DNA of 64,000 bases from Methylorubrum rhodinum (GTDB taxonomy: Bacteria; Pseudomonadota; Alphaproteobacteria; Rhizobiales; Beijerinckiaceae): NCBI RefSeq assembly GCF_014199935.1, contig NZ_JACHOP010000023.1, positions 1-64,000 of the forward strand, written 5' to 3'. The notes beneath the pieces are model-generated. The model was not told where the DNA came from. It ran no database searches and saw only the letters and a list, made by a program, of their open reading frames with translations. This document shows, piece after piece, positions 1-8,844 of this stretch (within the stretch, counting starts at the first letter, position 1; each line of letters begins with the position of its first letter). The position numbers and the translations under genes are program-made.

Positions 1-957
1 GTCGTGACCAAATCGACCGTGCCGGTCGGCACCGGCGACGAGGTCGAGCGCATCATCCGCGAGGCCAACCCGGCGGCGGAAGTCGGCGTCGCCTCCAACC
101 CCGAGTTCCTGCGCGAGGGCGCGGCCATCGGCGACTTCAAGCGGCCCGACCGCATCGTCATCGGCGCCGAGGACGCGCGCGCGGCGGACGTCATGCGCGA
201 GGTCTACCGCCCGCTCTACCTCAACGCCGCGCCGATCATCGTCACGGGGCGCCGCACGGCGGAGCTGACCAAGTACGCCGCCAACGCGTTCCTGGCGACC
301 AAGATCACCTTCATCAACGAGATCGCGGATCTCTGCGAGAAGGTGGGCGCCAACGTGCAGGAGGTCGCCCGCGGCATCGGGCTCGACAACCGCATCGGCT
401 CCAAGTTCCTGCATGCCGGCCCCGGCTACGGCGGCTCGTGCTTCCCCAAGGACACGCTGGCGCTGGTCAAGACGGCGCAGGACTACGCCACGCCGATCCG
501 GATCGTCGAGACGGTGGTCTCGGTCAACGACCAGCGCAAGCGCGCGATGGCGCGCAAGGTGGTGACGGCGGCCGGCGGCTCGGTGCGGGGCAAGACGGTG
601 GCGCTGCTGGGTCTGACGTTCAAGCCGGACACGGACGACATGCGCGACGCGCCGTCGCTGTCGATCATCGCGGGTCTCCAGGACGGGGGCGCGAAGGTGG
701 TGGCCTACGATCCGGAAGGTCTGGAGCAGGCGCGGCCGCTTCTGACCGGGGTGAGCTATGCCGAGGACGCGTATTCCTGCGCCTCGGGGGCGGACGTCCT
801 GGTGATCGTGACCGAGTGGAGCGCGTTCCGGGCGCTGGATCTGCCGCGGCTGAAGGGGCTGATGAACGCCCCCGTGCTGGTCGACCTGCGCAACGTCTAC
901 ACCCCGGCCGAGGCCGAGAAGCACGGCTTCGCCTATACCGGCGTGGGCGTTGCATAG
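1..957 (+). CDS. ugd: UDP-glucose 6-dehydrogenase, N-terminus missing
   Basis: Oxidises UDP-glucose to UDP-glucuronate with NAD, supplying sugar for exopolysaccharide or lipid glycosylation in the cytoplasm. The gene enters from outside the window. The frame is open from base 1 and ends at TAG 955-957, so about 318 residues remain of a family that is usually near 430-440; the N-terminal NAD-binding half is outside. What is visible is the STVPVGT segment after the Rossmann domain, the NPEFLREG motif, the central helical dimer domain (ELTKYAANAFLATKITFINE), the GYGGSCFPKD motif with the catalytic cysteine, and the C-terminal GLTFKPDTDDMRDAPS motif of the UDP-binding domain. The next gene on this strand is a polyketide synthase 456 bases away behind a hairpin, so I see no reason to link the two functionally. 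Confidence 0.95.
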   Translation, partial: VVTKSTVPVGTGDEVERIIREANPAAEVGVASNPEFLREGAAIGDFKRPDRIVIGAEDARAADVMREVYRPLYLNAAPIIVTGRRTAELTKYAANAFLATKITFINEIADLCEKVGANVQEVARGIGLDNRIGSKFLHAGPGYGGSCFPKDTLALVKTAQDYATPIRIVETVVSVNDQRKRAMARKVVTAAGGSVRGKTVALLGLTFKPDTDDMRDAPSLSIIAGLQDGGAKVVAYDPEGLEQARPLLTGVSYAEDAYSCASGADVLVIVTEWSAFRALDLPRLKGLMNAPVLVDLRNVYTPAEAEKHGFAYTGVGVA

Positions 958-960
958 TGC

Positions 961-1010
961 TCAGGGCGGAGGACGCCCGGCCGGATCGGCCTCGCGTCCT
1001 CCGCCTCTGA
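961..1010 (+). terminator. Hairpin after ugd
   Basis: GGCGGAGGACGC (965-976) pairs with GCGTCCTCCGCC (994-1005). The stem can extend outward to 961 and 1010 with one bulged base, and the loop is about 17 bases. It begins three bases after the ugd stop codon. There is no T-run, so it is a terminator-like hairpin rather than a classical intrinsic terminator. Confidence 0.55.
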
Positions 1011-1413
1011 TGTTGCAGTGCAGTTCTTCTGAGCGCCGTCCGGCGAAATCTTGTGCAACGGCAACGCGGCCGGCGCCGCTCGGCTGGGCACTCGCGCCCT
1101 GCTTGTAGGGCGCCGGAAACGACTTTCTGAAGTCTTCGGCGTGTCCTTACGGCGCTCGCGGCGAAATTGTGGCCGAACTCGACCGCGCGCAGCGCCGCCG
1201 AAGCTATCATTCGGCAGTCCTGGCCCGTGCCGTTTCGGCATACGCTCCCGCGTCGACTGATGAATACGCGCCACACAATCTCCCCATCTGATGGATTAAG
1301 GGGATGAGGCGACCGCGCGGGTTGGAGCGGCCCGGCGACCGTATTAGAGCTTCGGCTCTGCGGTCGCCTCGGGGCTGGTGCCCGCGTCGGAATCACGAGC
1401 GTAACGGATCGAC
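1011..1413. other. Intergenic region before the PKS gene
   Basis: About 400 bases with no convincing gene; the short open frames here have no recognisable domain or ribosome binding site. It should hold the promoter of the PKS operon, but I see no clear -35/-10 pair or operator. Confidence 0.4.
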
Positions 1414-4400
1414 GTGACAAACCGCAAAGACATCGCGATCGTCGGCCGCGCCTGCCGCCTCCCCGGCGCCTCCAGCGTCGAGGGGCTGTGGCAGCTCCTC
1501 ACCGAGGGCCGCTGCGCCGTCTCGCGCATCCCCGACGACCGCTGGTCGCTGCCGGCCTACGCCCATCCGCGGGCCCAGGAGCGCGGCAAGAGCTACACCT
1601 GGGCCGCGGGCATCCTCGACGACATCTGGTCGTTCGATCCCGGCGTGTTCGGCATCTCGCCGCGCGAGGCCGAGCAGATGGACCCGCAGCAGCGGCTCTT
1701 GCTCGAACTCACCTGGGAGGCTTTCGAAGATGCCGGCCTGCGCCCGTCCTCGGTCGCGGGCTCGGACATCGGCGTGTTCGTCGGCGCCTCCTCGCTCGAT
1801 TACGGCAACCTGCGCGTGCTCGATCCGGCCTCCAGCGACGCCTACGCCGCCACCGGCAACACGCTCTCGATCATCTCGAACCGCATCTCCTACATCTTCG
1901 ACCTGAAGGGGCCGAGCTTCACCCTCGACACCGCCTGCTCGTCCTCGCTGGTCGCGCTCAACGCCGCGATCACGGCGATCGAGGCCGGTCAGGTCGACAC
2001 CGCCGTGGTGGCGGGCGCGAGCCTGTTGGTCAGCCCGTTCAACTTCATCTCGTTCTCCAACGCGCAGATGCTCTCGCGCACCGGCCTGTGCCAGGCGTTC
2101 TCCGCGAACGCCGACGGCTACGTGCGCGCCGAGGGCGGCGTCGTCCTGATCCTGCAATCGGCGCAGGCCGCCGCCCGCTCGGGGCGCACGGTGCGGGGAC
2201 GGATCGCGGCGAGCGGCGTCAATTCCGACGGGCGCACCACCGGCATCACCCTGCCCTCGGGCAACGCGCAGGCCGCGCTGCTGGAGCAGGTCTACCGCCA
2301 AGCCGGCATCGACGCGGAAAAGATCGCCTTCGTCGAGGCGCACGGCACCGGCACGCCGGTCGGCGACCCGATCGAGGCGGGCGCCATCGGCGGCAAGCTC
2401 GGCAAGACGCGGCGGGCGCCGCTGCCGATCGGCTCGATCAAGACCAATATCGGCCATACCGAGCCGGTCTCGGGCCTGGCCGGCCTGCTCAAGGCGAGCC
2501 TTGCCCTGGAGCACGACGTCTTTCCGGCCTCGCTGCACGCGGCCGAGCTGAACCCGGACATCCCGTTCGAGGCCCTGAACCTCGCGGTCAACCGCGCCCC
2601 GCTGGCGTTGACCCGCGGTGCGGAGCGCTTCGCCGGCGTCAACTCCTTCGGCTTCGGCGGCACCAACGCGCACGTCGTGCTGACCGACCCCGCCCCCGTG
2701 ACGGCCGCGCCCGAGACCGGCCGCGCCCCGGAGGTGCTGCTGCTCTCGGCCCAGAGCCGCGCGGCGCTGAACGACCTCGCCCTCGACTACGCCGCCCGCC
2801 TCGATTCGGCCTCGGCCGAGGAGACCACCCGCATCGCCGCCGCCGCCGCGCATCGCCGCGAGCGCCTGCCCGTGCGGCTCGCCGCGCCGCTGACCGCGGG
2901 CATCGACCTCGCCGCCGCGCTCCGTACGCTGGCCGAGGGCGAGGGCGACGACGCGGCGGTCGTCGGGCAGGCGGTCGAGCGCAACGCCGACGTCGCCTTC
3001 GTCTATTCGGGCAACGGCAGCCAGTGGGTCGGCATGGGCCGCGAGGCCTATGACGGCAACGCCACCTTCCGCGCGCGCTTCGACCGCACCGACGCGCTGT
3101 TCGCCCCGCTCTCGGGCTGGTCGCTCAAGGAGGCGATGTTCGCCGACGACCTCGACAGCCGCCTGTCGCTGACGCGGGTCTCGCAGCCGCTCATCTTCGC
3201 GATCCAGAGCGCCTCGACCGCCGCGCTCCGCGCCAAGGGCCTCGCGCCGAAATTCGTGCTCGGCCACAGCGTCGGCGAGATCGCGGCGGCGGAAGCCGCC
3301 GGCATCCTCAGCCTGGAGCAGGCCGTCCGGGTCATCTTCCATCGCAGCAAGCATCAGGAGACGACGCGGGGCTTCGGCACCATGGCGGTGCTGCTCGGAC
3401 CGGTCGAGGAGATGGAAGTTTTTCTCGCCGACTACCCGACGCTCGACATCGCCGCCTACAACAGCCCCAAGGCGATCACGGTCGCCGGCCCCGAGGCCGT
3501 CATCGAGTCGGCGATGAAGGCGTTGACGCGCAAGCGCCGCCGCGGGCGCAAGCTCGACCTCGAATATCCCTTCCACGGCCGCCTGATGGACCCGACCGAG
3601 CGTCCGCTCCTGCGCGACCTCGACGGGCTCAAGGCGTCCGCCGGCCACACCGCCATGGTCTCGACCGTGACCGGCACGGTGCTGCCCGGCGCCCGCTTCG
3701 GCGCGGGCTACTGGTGGCGCAACATCCGCGAGCCCGTGCGCTTCTGCGACGCCCTGCAGGAGGCGACCCGCCAGGGCGCCCGCGTCTTCGTGGAAGTCGG
3801 CCCACGCGCGACCCTGCTGCCGCATATCGGCGACGCCGTCGAGCCACTGGGCATCGAGGTCGCCTCGGTCGGCGTGCTCCACCGCAAGCCGGTCGGCGCC
3901 GACCCGATCGCCAAGGCCGTCGCCGCCGCCCTGGTGGCCGGCGCGCGTGTCGATGAGGCGCTGCTGTTCGGCGACGATCCGGCCGGCCCCGTCGCCCTGC
4001 CGCTCTATCCGTGGCAGCGCCGGAGCTTCCGCCTCGGCGAGACCGCGGAAGTCGTCGGTGCCGTGGTGCCGCGGCCCTATCACCCGCTGGTCGGCGCCCG
4101 CGTGTCCTCCGACGGCCTCGAATGGCACGGCCATCTCGATCCGGCCCTCGTGCCCGACCTCGAAGACCACCGCATCGACGGTCAGGTGATCCTGCCCGGC
4201 GCCGCCTTCGTCGAGATGGCGCTGCACGTCGCCCGCGAGTCGCTGCGCGCGGACGTGGCGACGCTCGCCGATGTCGAGATCGTGGCCCCCATGGTCTTCG
4301 CCGAGGAGGCCCTGCGCGAGGTGCTGGTGCGCCTGTCCGGCCATCAGATCCAGATCCTCAGCCGCCCCCGCCTGACCCAGGCCGCGTGGCAGCTCCACGC

Positions 4401-7400
4401 CTCGGCCAAGATCATCGAGGGCGACTTCCCGGCCCCCCTGCGTCGCGACGTCGGCCTCCCGGCGGATCACGCGGTGGCGGGCGAAGACCTCTATCGCCGG
4501 GCGCTCGCCTCCGGCCTCGGCTTCGGCGAGAGCTTCCGTCAGGTCGCGGCCTCGGCGCGGATCGACGAGACCACCATCGTCTCCGAGCTGAAAGCCGCGG
4601 AGGCCGATTCCCGCTACGGCCTCGTGCCGTCGCGCCTCGATTCCTGCTTCCACGGCCTGATCCTGCTCTTCGCCGAGCTGATGGGCGAGGGCGCCACCAA
4701 GGCTTACGTGCCGGTTCGCTTCGGCGAAATCCGCCTGCTGCGCCCCGGCGCCGTGATCGCGCGGGCCGAGATCCGCACGCGCCGCTGCAACGAGCGCTCG
4801 ATCCTGGCCGACTTCACCCTCCTCGATACGGACGGCGCGGTGATCGCCACCATCCGCGAGGGCCGGTTCCAGGCCCTGCGCGCCAAGTCCGGCAGCGACC
4901 TCGATGCCTTCGCCATCGCGCAGGTCCGCGAACTCGCCACCGAACCGACCGCCCTGCCGCTGGAGCGCCGCCCGGCCCTGGCCGAGCGCCTGCGCCCGGC
5001 GCTCGCGGGCGCCACCGCCCGCAACGATGCCGAACTCGGCCCCGGCCACCTCCTGCTGGAGGGCTGGGCGACCGCGCTCGCCTACCGCCTCACGGAGGGC
5101 CTGAGCCGCAACGGCACGGTCGATCTCGCCGATCCGCGCCTGCCCGCCTCGCTTCGCCCCTGGGCGGTCAACGCCCTCTACGCCCTGGAGAGCAGTGGGC
5201 TTGCCACCCACGACGCCTGCGGGCGCGACGGCGGACGCTGGCGCATCCGGCAGGACGTGACCCTGCCCTCGCCCGAGGAGACGATGCGCTGGATCGCGGC
5301 GGACCAGCCGGAGCTGTCCGCCGAACTGGTGCTGCTCGCCGACACCACGGCGCTGGTCGCCCGCCTGCTCGCGGGCGAGCCCGTCGCCTCGGCGAGCCTG
5401 CCGCCCGCCGCCATCGACGCGTTCCACCTGCGCAGCGCCACCGCCCGGGCGTCGGCCGCGACGGTCGCCGACATCGTCGAGCGCAGTCGCGAGCGTCTGC
5501 CCCGTGACCGGGCGTTGCGCATCCTGCAAGTCGGCTTCGGCCCGCTCTCGGCGCTCGCCGCCGCCTTCGCCCGGCACACCGGCGCCGTCCTGAGCGTCTT
5601 GGAGACCGACCGGCGCTTGGCCGAGCGCGCGCGGCTGGCCCTCCACGCTCGCGTCACCGTCATCGAATCGGCCGAGGAACTGCCTGCCGATTCCTTCGAC
5701 CTCGTGCTCGCCAGCGACGTGCTGCACCGGGCCGAGCCGAGCCTGCCGGCCCGCATCGGCGCGGCGCTCGCCACCGGCGGCCTGCTGATCGCCGTCGAGC
5801 CCGGCGCCTCGCTGTTCCGCGACCTCGTCTTCGGCTTAGGTCCCGACTGGTTCTCGGAGATCGTGCCCGATCAGCCGCTCTCGCGCCTGCCCGACGTGAC
5901 CGGCTGGCAGCGGGCCTTGAGCGCCACCGGCCTCGTGCGCGTCTCCGCCGACCGGGCGGCGTCGGCCAACGGCGGCGACCTGCTCCTCGTCGCCGAGGCC
6001 CCGGCCCGGCCGGTCTCCGGCCACGGCCAGAGCTTCGCCTTCGTCGTCGGCTCGGACGACACGTTCGGGGCCGAGACCGCCTCGTCGCTGGCGACCCTGC
6101 TGATCGCCAGCGGCGTCCACGTCTCGATCATCCTCGATTCCGAGCAGTCGCTGCGGGAGCTGGAGCGCGAGACCCCCGACACCGTGGTGTTCCTGGCCGG
6201 CGCCTTCGCGCAGGAAAATGCATCCGAGGGCGAGGCCGCCGCGCGCCTGCGCGACCGCTGCCTCAGCCTCAAGCGCTGTGCCGAGCATCTCGGCAACCGC
6301 CAGACCCGGCTCTGGGTGATCGCCCCCGGCGCGACCCGCGACGCGGGCGGCGAGAGTGCGGCCGTCGAGGCCGGCGTCTGGGCCTTCAGCCGCACGCTCG
6401 CCAACGAGGCGGCCAACCTCGACATCCGCCGGGTCGATCTCGCCCCGGCCCTGTCCTCGAAGCTCGCCGCCGAGCGCCTGCGCGCGTTGATCCTGTCCGG
6501 CACGGCCGAAACCGAGGTCGTGCTCGACGCCGACGCCACCCGCGTCGTCCGCTTCCACCCCGGCCGCGCCGCGGGCATGGGCGGCGAGGCCGCGCCGGCG
6601 GCGCGACTGGAGCGCTCCAATACGGGGGGCCTCAACGAGATGGTCTGGGGGCCGGCGGAGCGCGCCGCCCCCGGCGCGGGCGAGGTCGAAATCGCGGTCG
6701 CGGCCACCGGCCTCAACTTCCGCGACGTGCTCTGGGCGCTCTCTATGCTCCCGGAGGAAATCCTGGAGGACGGCTTCGCCGGCCCGCGGCTCGGCCTCGA
6801 AGTCTCCGGCCGCATCGCCGCCATCGGCCCCGGCGTGGTCGATTTCAAGGTGGGCGATCCGGTCGTCGCCTTCGCGCAATCGGGCTTCGCCACCCACGTG
6901 GTCGTGCCCGAGATGGTCGTGGCGCCGATGCCGGAGGGGCTCGATCCGTCCGCCGCGGCCACCGTGCCGGTCGCCTTCCTCACCGCGTACTACGCGCTCG
7001 TGACCTGCGCCCGCCTGCGCAAGGGCGAGTGGCTGCTGGTCCATGGCGGCGCGGGCGGCGTGGGCCTCGCCGCGCTCCAGATCGCCCAATGGAAGGGCGC
7101 CCGCGTCATCGCGACCGCCGGCTCGCGGGAAAAGCGCGCCCTGGTCGAGGCTCTGGGCGCCGAGCACGTGCTCGATTCCCGTTCGCTCGCCTTCGTGGAC
7201 GATGTCCGCCGCATCACCGGCGACGGCGTCGACGTGGTGCTCAACTCGCTGTTCGGCGAGATGATGGAGCGCTCGCTCAACTGCCTGCGTCCGTTCGGCC
7301 GCTTCGTCGAGTTGGGCAAGCGCGACTACGTCGCCAACACCCATATCGGCCTGCGCCCGTTCCGCCGGAACCTCTCGTATTTCGGCGTCGATCTCGATCA

Positions 7401-8844
7401 GGTGCTCCAGCACCAGGGCGAGGACGGCGCGCGGATGTTCCGCGAGGTCATGGCGCTCTTCGCCGACGGGGGCCTGCGTCCCCTGCCCTACCAGCCGTTT
7501 GCCGCCGAGGAGACCTCGGACGCGTTCCGGCTGATGCAGCAATCGGGGCATGTCGGGAAGATCGTGGTGACGCCGCCCGCTCCGGGCAGCGTCGCCCGCA
7601 TCCGGCGCAACGCCTTCACGGTGAGCCAGGAGGGCGTCCACCTCGTCACCGGGGGCCTCGGCGGCTTCGGCATCGAGGCGGCCCGCTGGCTCGCCGATCG
7701 CGGCGCCACCCGCATCCTGCTCGTCGGCCGCTCGGGCAAGCCGAGCGATGACGGCCGCGAAGTCATCGCCGCGCTGGCCGCGCGCGGCGTCCGCATCGAG
7801 ACGAAGGCCTGCGACATCACCAGCCGCAAGGCGGTCGATGCGCTGATTGCCGGCATCGAGGCCGGCGGCGAAAAGCTGGCCGGCGTGATCCACGGCGCGA
7901 TGGTGCTTCAGGACGGCCTGATCGCGGCGATCGAGCCGGATACGCTCGACACGGTCATCGCCCCGAAGGTGATCGGCGCGACCCATCTCGACGCCGCCAC
8001 CCGCGGCCGGGCGCTCGACTACTTCGTGCTGTTCTCCTCGGCCACGACCTTCATCGGCAATCCGGGCCAGGGCTCGTATGTCGCCGCCAACGGCTTCATG
8101 GAGGGGCTGGCCCGCCAGCGGCGCAAGCTCGGCCTGCCCGCGCTCGCGGTCGCCTGGGGTGCCATCGGCGATGTCGGCGTGCTCGCCCGCAACAAGGGCG
8201 TGATGGACACGCTCGCCTCCCGCGTTGGCGTCACGCCGATGGAGGCCCGCCGCTGCCTCGACCTGATGGCCGAGGCGCTGGAGGGCCAGGGCCCTGACGC
8301 CGACGAGGGCGTGATCGCGATTGCCGCCATGCACTGGGGCAAGGCGCGTGAGCGTCTCGCGACGCTCCGCTCGCCGAGCTACGGCAGCCTCGGCACCGAC
8401 CAGCAGGCGGAATCCGGCGCCGTCACCGCGATCAACATCGGGGCGCTCCTGCGGAGCACGGACATCGACGCGGTTCGGAAAGTCGTCGCCGACGCCATCG
8501 TCGAGGACATCGCCCGCATCCTGCGCCTGCCCAAGGACGACATCAGCCGCGTGCGCCAGCTCTCCGAGATCGGCCTCGATTCGCTGATGGGCGTCGAACT
8601 CGGCGCCAGCCTGCAGGAGCGCTTCGCCCTCGACGCGCCGCCCGCGGGCATTTCGTCCGGCCTCACCGTCAACGAACTGACCGAGACGCTGATCCAGGCG
8701 GTCGCCGCCCCGGTGGACGAGGCGGCGGGTGTGACGCTCAGCCTCTCCTCGAAGCACGTCAGCAATCTGGACGCCGCGACCCTGGTGCCGTTCAACGAGC
8801 TGGTCGAGCGGAACGTCGCGGACATCAAAGAGATCCTGCCATGA
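1414..8844 (+). CDS. Fully reducing type I polyketide synthase (KS-AT-DH-MT*-ER-KR-ACP)
   Basis: A 2476-residue single-module synthase starting at GTG 1414. Domains seen in order: ketosynthase (about 5-430; Cys175 in DTACSSSL, His310 in EAHGTGTP, His348 in KTNIGHT); acyltransferase (about 525-830; Ser619 in GHSVGE; YPFH at the specificity motif, where Phe favours malonyl-CoA); dehydratase (about 895-1170; His919 in the HxxxGxxxxP motif, Asp1076); a methyltransferase-like stretch (about 1360-1475) whose SAM-binding glycine motif is degraded to VGFGPLS; the structural ketoreductase half (about 1535-1730); enoylreductase (about 1737-2050; HGGAGGVG near 1877); catalytic ketoreductase (TGGLGGFG near 2079, Tyr2222); and an acyl carrier protein (Ser2390 in LDSLMG). 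There is no thioesterase or reductase; a roughly 50-residue tail follows the ACP. All beta-processing sites look intact, so an iterative, saturated acyl chain is the likely product. The overlapping alpha-oxoamine synthase gene is the probable release enzyme. The true substrate and chain length cannot be read from sequence. Confidence 0.95.
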   Translation: MTNRKDIAIVGRACRLPGASSVEGLWQLLTEGRCAVSRIPDDRWSLPAYAHPRAQERGKSYTWAAGILDDIWSFDPGVFGISPREAEQMDPQQRLLLELTWEAFEDAGLRPSSVAGSDIGVFVGASSLDYGNLRVLDPASSDAYAATGNTLSIISNRISYIFDLKGPSFTLDTACSSSLVALNAAITAIEAGQVDTAVVAGASLLVSPFNFISFSNAQMLSRTGLCQAFSANADGYVRAEGGVVLILQSAQAAARSGRTVRGRIAASGVNSDGRTTGITLPSGNAQAALLEQVYRQAGIDAEKIAFVEAHGTGTPVGDPIEAGAIGGKLGKTRRAPLPIGSIKTNIGHTEPVSGLAGLLKASLALEHDVFPASLHAAELNPDIPFEALNLAVNRAPLALTRGAERFAGVNSFGFGGTNAHVVLTDPAPVTAAPETGRAPEVLLLSAQSRAALNDLALDYAARLDSASAEETTRIAAAAAHRRERLPVRLAAPLTAGIDLAAALRTLAEGEGDDAAVVGQAVERNADVAFVYSGNGSQWVGMGREAYDGNATFRARFDRTDALFAPLSGWSLKEAMFADDLDSRLSLTRVSQPLIFAIQSASTAALRAKGLAPKFVLGHSVGEIAAAEAAGILSLEQAVRVIFHRSKHQETTRGFGTMAVLLGPVEEMEVFLADYPTLDIAAYNSPKAITVAGPEAVIESAMKALTRKRRRGRKLDLEYPFHGRLMDPTERPLLRDLDGLKASAGHTAMVSTVTGTVLPGARFGAGYWWRNIREPVRFCDALQEATRQGARVFVEVGPRATLLPHIGDAVEPLGIEVASVGVLHRKPVGADPIAKAVAAALVAGARVDEALLFGDDPAGPVALPLYPWQRRSFRLGETAEVVGAVVPRPYHPLVGARVSSDGLEWHGHLDPALVPDLEDHRIDGQVILPGAAFVEMALHVARESLRADVATLADVEIVAPMVFAEEALREVLVRLSGHQIQILSRPRLTQAAWQLHASAKIIEGDFPAPLRRDVGLPADHAVAGEDLYRRALASGLGFGESFRQVAASARIDETTIVSELKAAEADSRYGLVPSRLDSCFHGLILLFAELMGEGATKAYVPVRFGEIRLLRPGAVIARAEIRTRRCNERSILADFTLLDTDGAVIATIREGRFQALRAKSGSDLDAFAIAQVRELATEPTALPLERRPALAERLRPALAGATARNDAELGPGHLLLEGWATALAYRLTEGLSRNGTVDLADPRLPASLRPWAVNALYALESSGLATHDACGRDGGRWRIRQDVTLPSPEETMRWIAADQPELSAELVLLADTTALVARLLAGEPVASASLPPAAIDAFHLRSATARASAATVADIVERSRERLPRDRALRILQVGFGPLSALAAAFARHTGAVLSVLETDRRLAERARLALHARVTVIESAEELPADSFDLVLASDVLHRAEPSLPARIGAALATGGLLIAVEPGASLFRDLVFGLGPDWFSEIVPDQPLSRLPDVTGWQRALSATGLVRVSADRAASANGGDLLLVAEAPARPVSGHGQSFAFVVGSDDTFGAETASSLATLLIASGVHVSIILDSEQSLRELERETPDTVVFLAGAFAQENASEGEAAARLRDRCLSLKRCAEHLGNRQTRLWVIAPGATRDAGGESAAVEAGVWAFSRTLANEAANLDIRRVDLAPALSSKLAAERLRALILSGTAETEVVLDADATRVVRFHPGRAAGMGGEAAPAARLERSNTGGLNEMVWGPAERAAPGAGEVEIAVAATGLNFRDVLWALSMLPEEILEDGFAGPRLGLEVSGRIAAIGPGVVDFKVGDPVVAFAQSGFATHVVVPEMVVAPMPEGLDPSAAATVPVAFLTAYYALVTCARLRKGEWLLVHGGAGGVGLAALQIAQWKGARVIATAGSREKRALVEALGAEHVLDSRSLAFVDDVRRITGDGVDVVLNSLFGEMMERSLNCLRPFGRFVELGKRDYVANTHIGLRPFRRNLSYFGVDLDQVLQHQGEDGARMFREVMALFADGGLRPLPYQPFAAEETSDAFRLMQQSGHVGKIVVTPPAPGSVARIRRNAFTVSQEGVHLVTGGLGGFGIEAARWLADRGATRILLVGRSGKPSDDGREVIAALAARGVRIETKACDITSRKAVDALIAGIEAGGEKLAGVIHGAMVLQDGLIAAIEPDTLDTVIAPKVIGATHLDAATRGRALDYFVLFSSATTFIGNPGQGSYVAANGFMEGLARQRRKLGLPALAVAWGAIGDVGVLARNKGVMDTLASRVGVTPMEARRCLDLMAEALEGQGPDADEGVIAIAAMHWGKARERLATLRSPSYGSLGTDQQAESGAVTAINIGALLRSTDIDAVRKVVADAIVEDIARILRLPKDDISRVRQLSEIGLDSLMGVELGASLQERFALDAPPAGISSGLTVNELTETLIQAVAAPVDEAAGVTLSLSSKHVSNLDAATLVPFNELVERNVADIKEILP

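Noticed and set aside
1393..8757. Very long minus-strand open frames opposite the PKS gene (1444 and 973 codons)
   Set aside because: High GC removes stop codons from the complementary frame; the translations are Arg/Ala/Gly/Asp-rich with no domain, while the plus-strand frame has a full set of PKS motifs.
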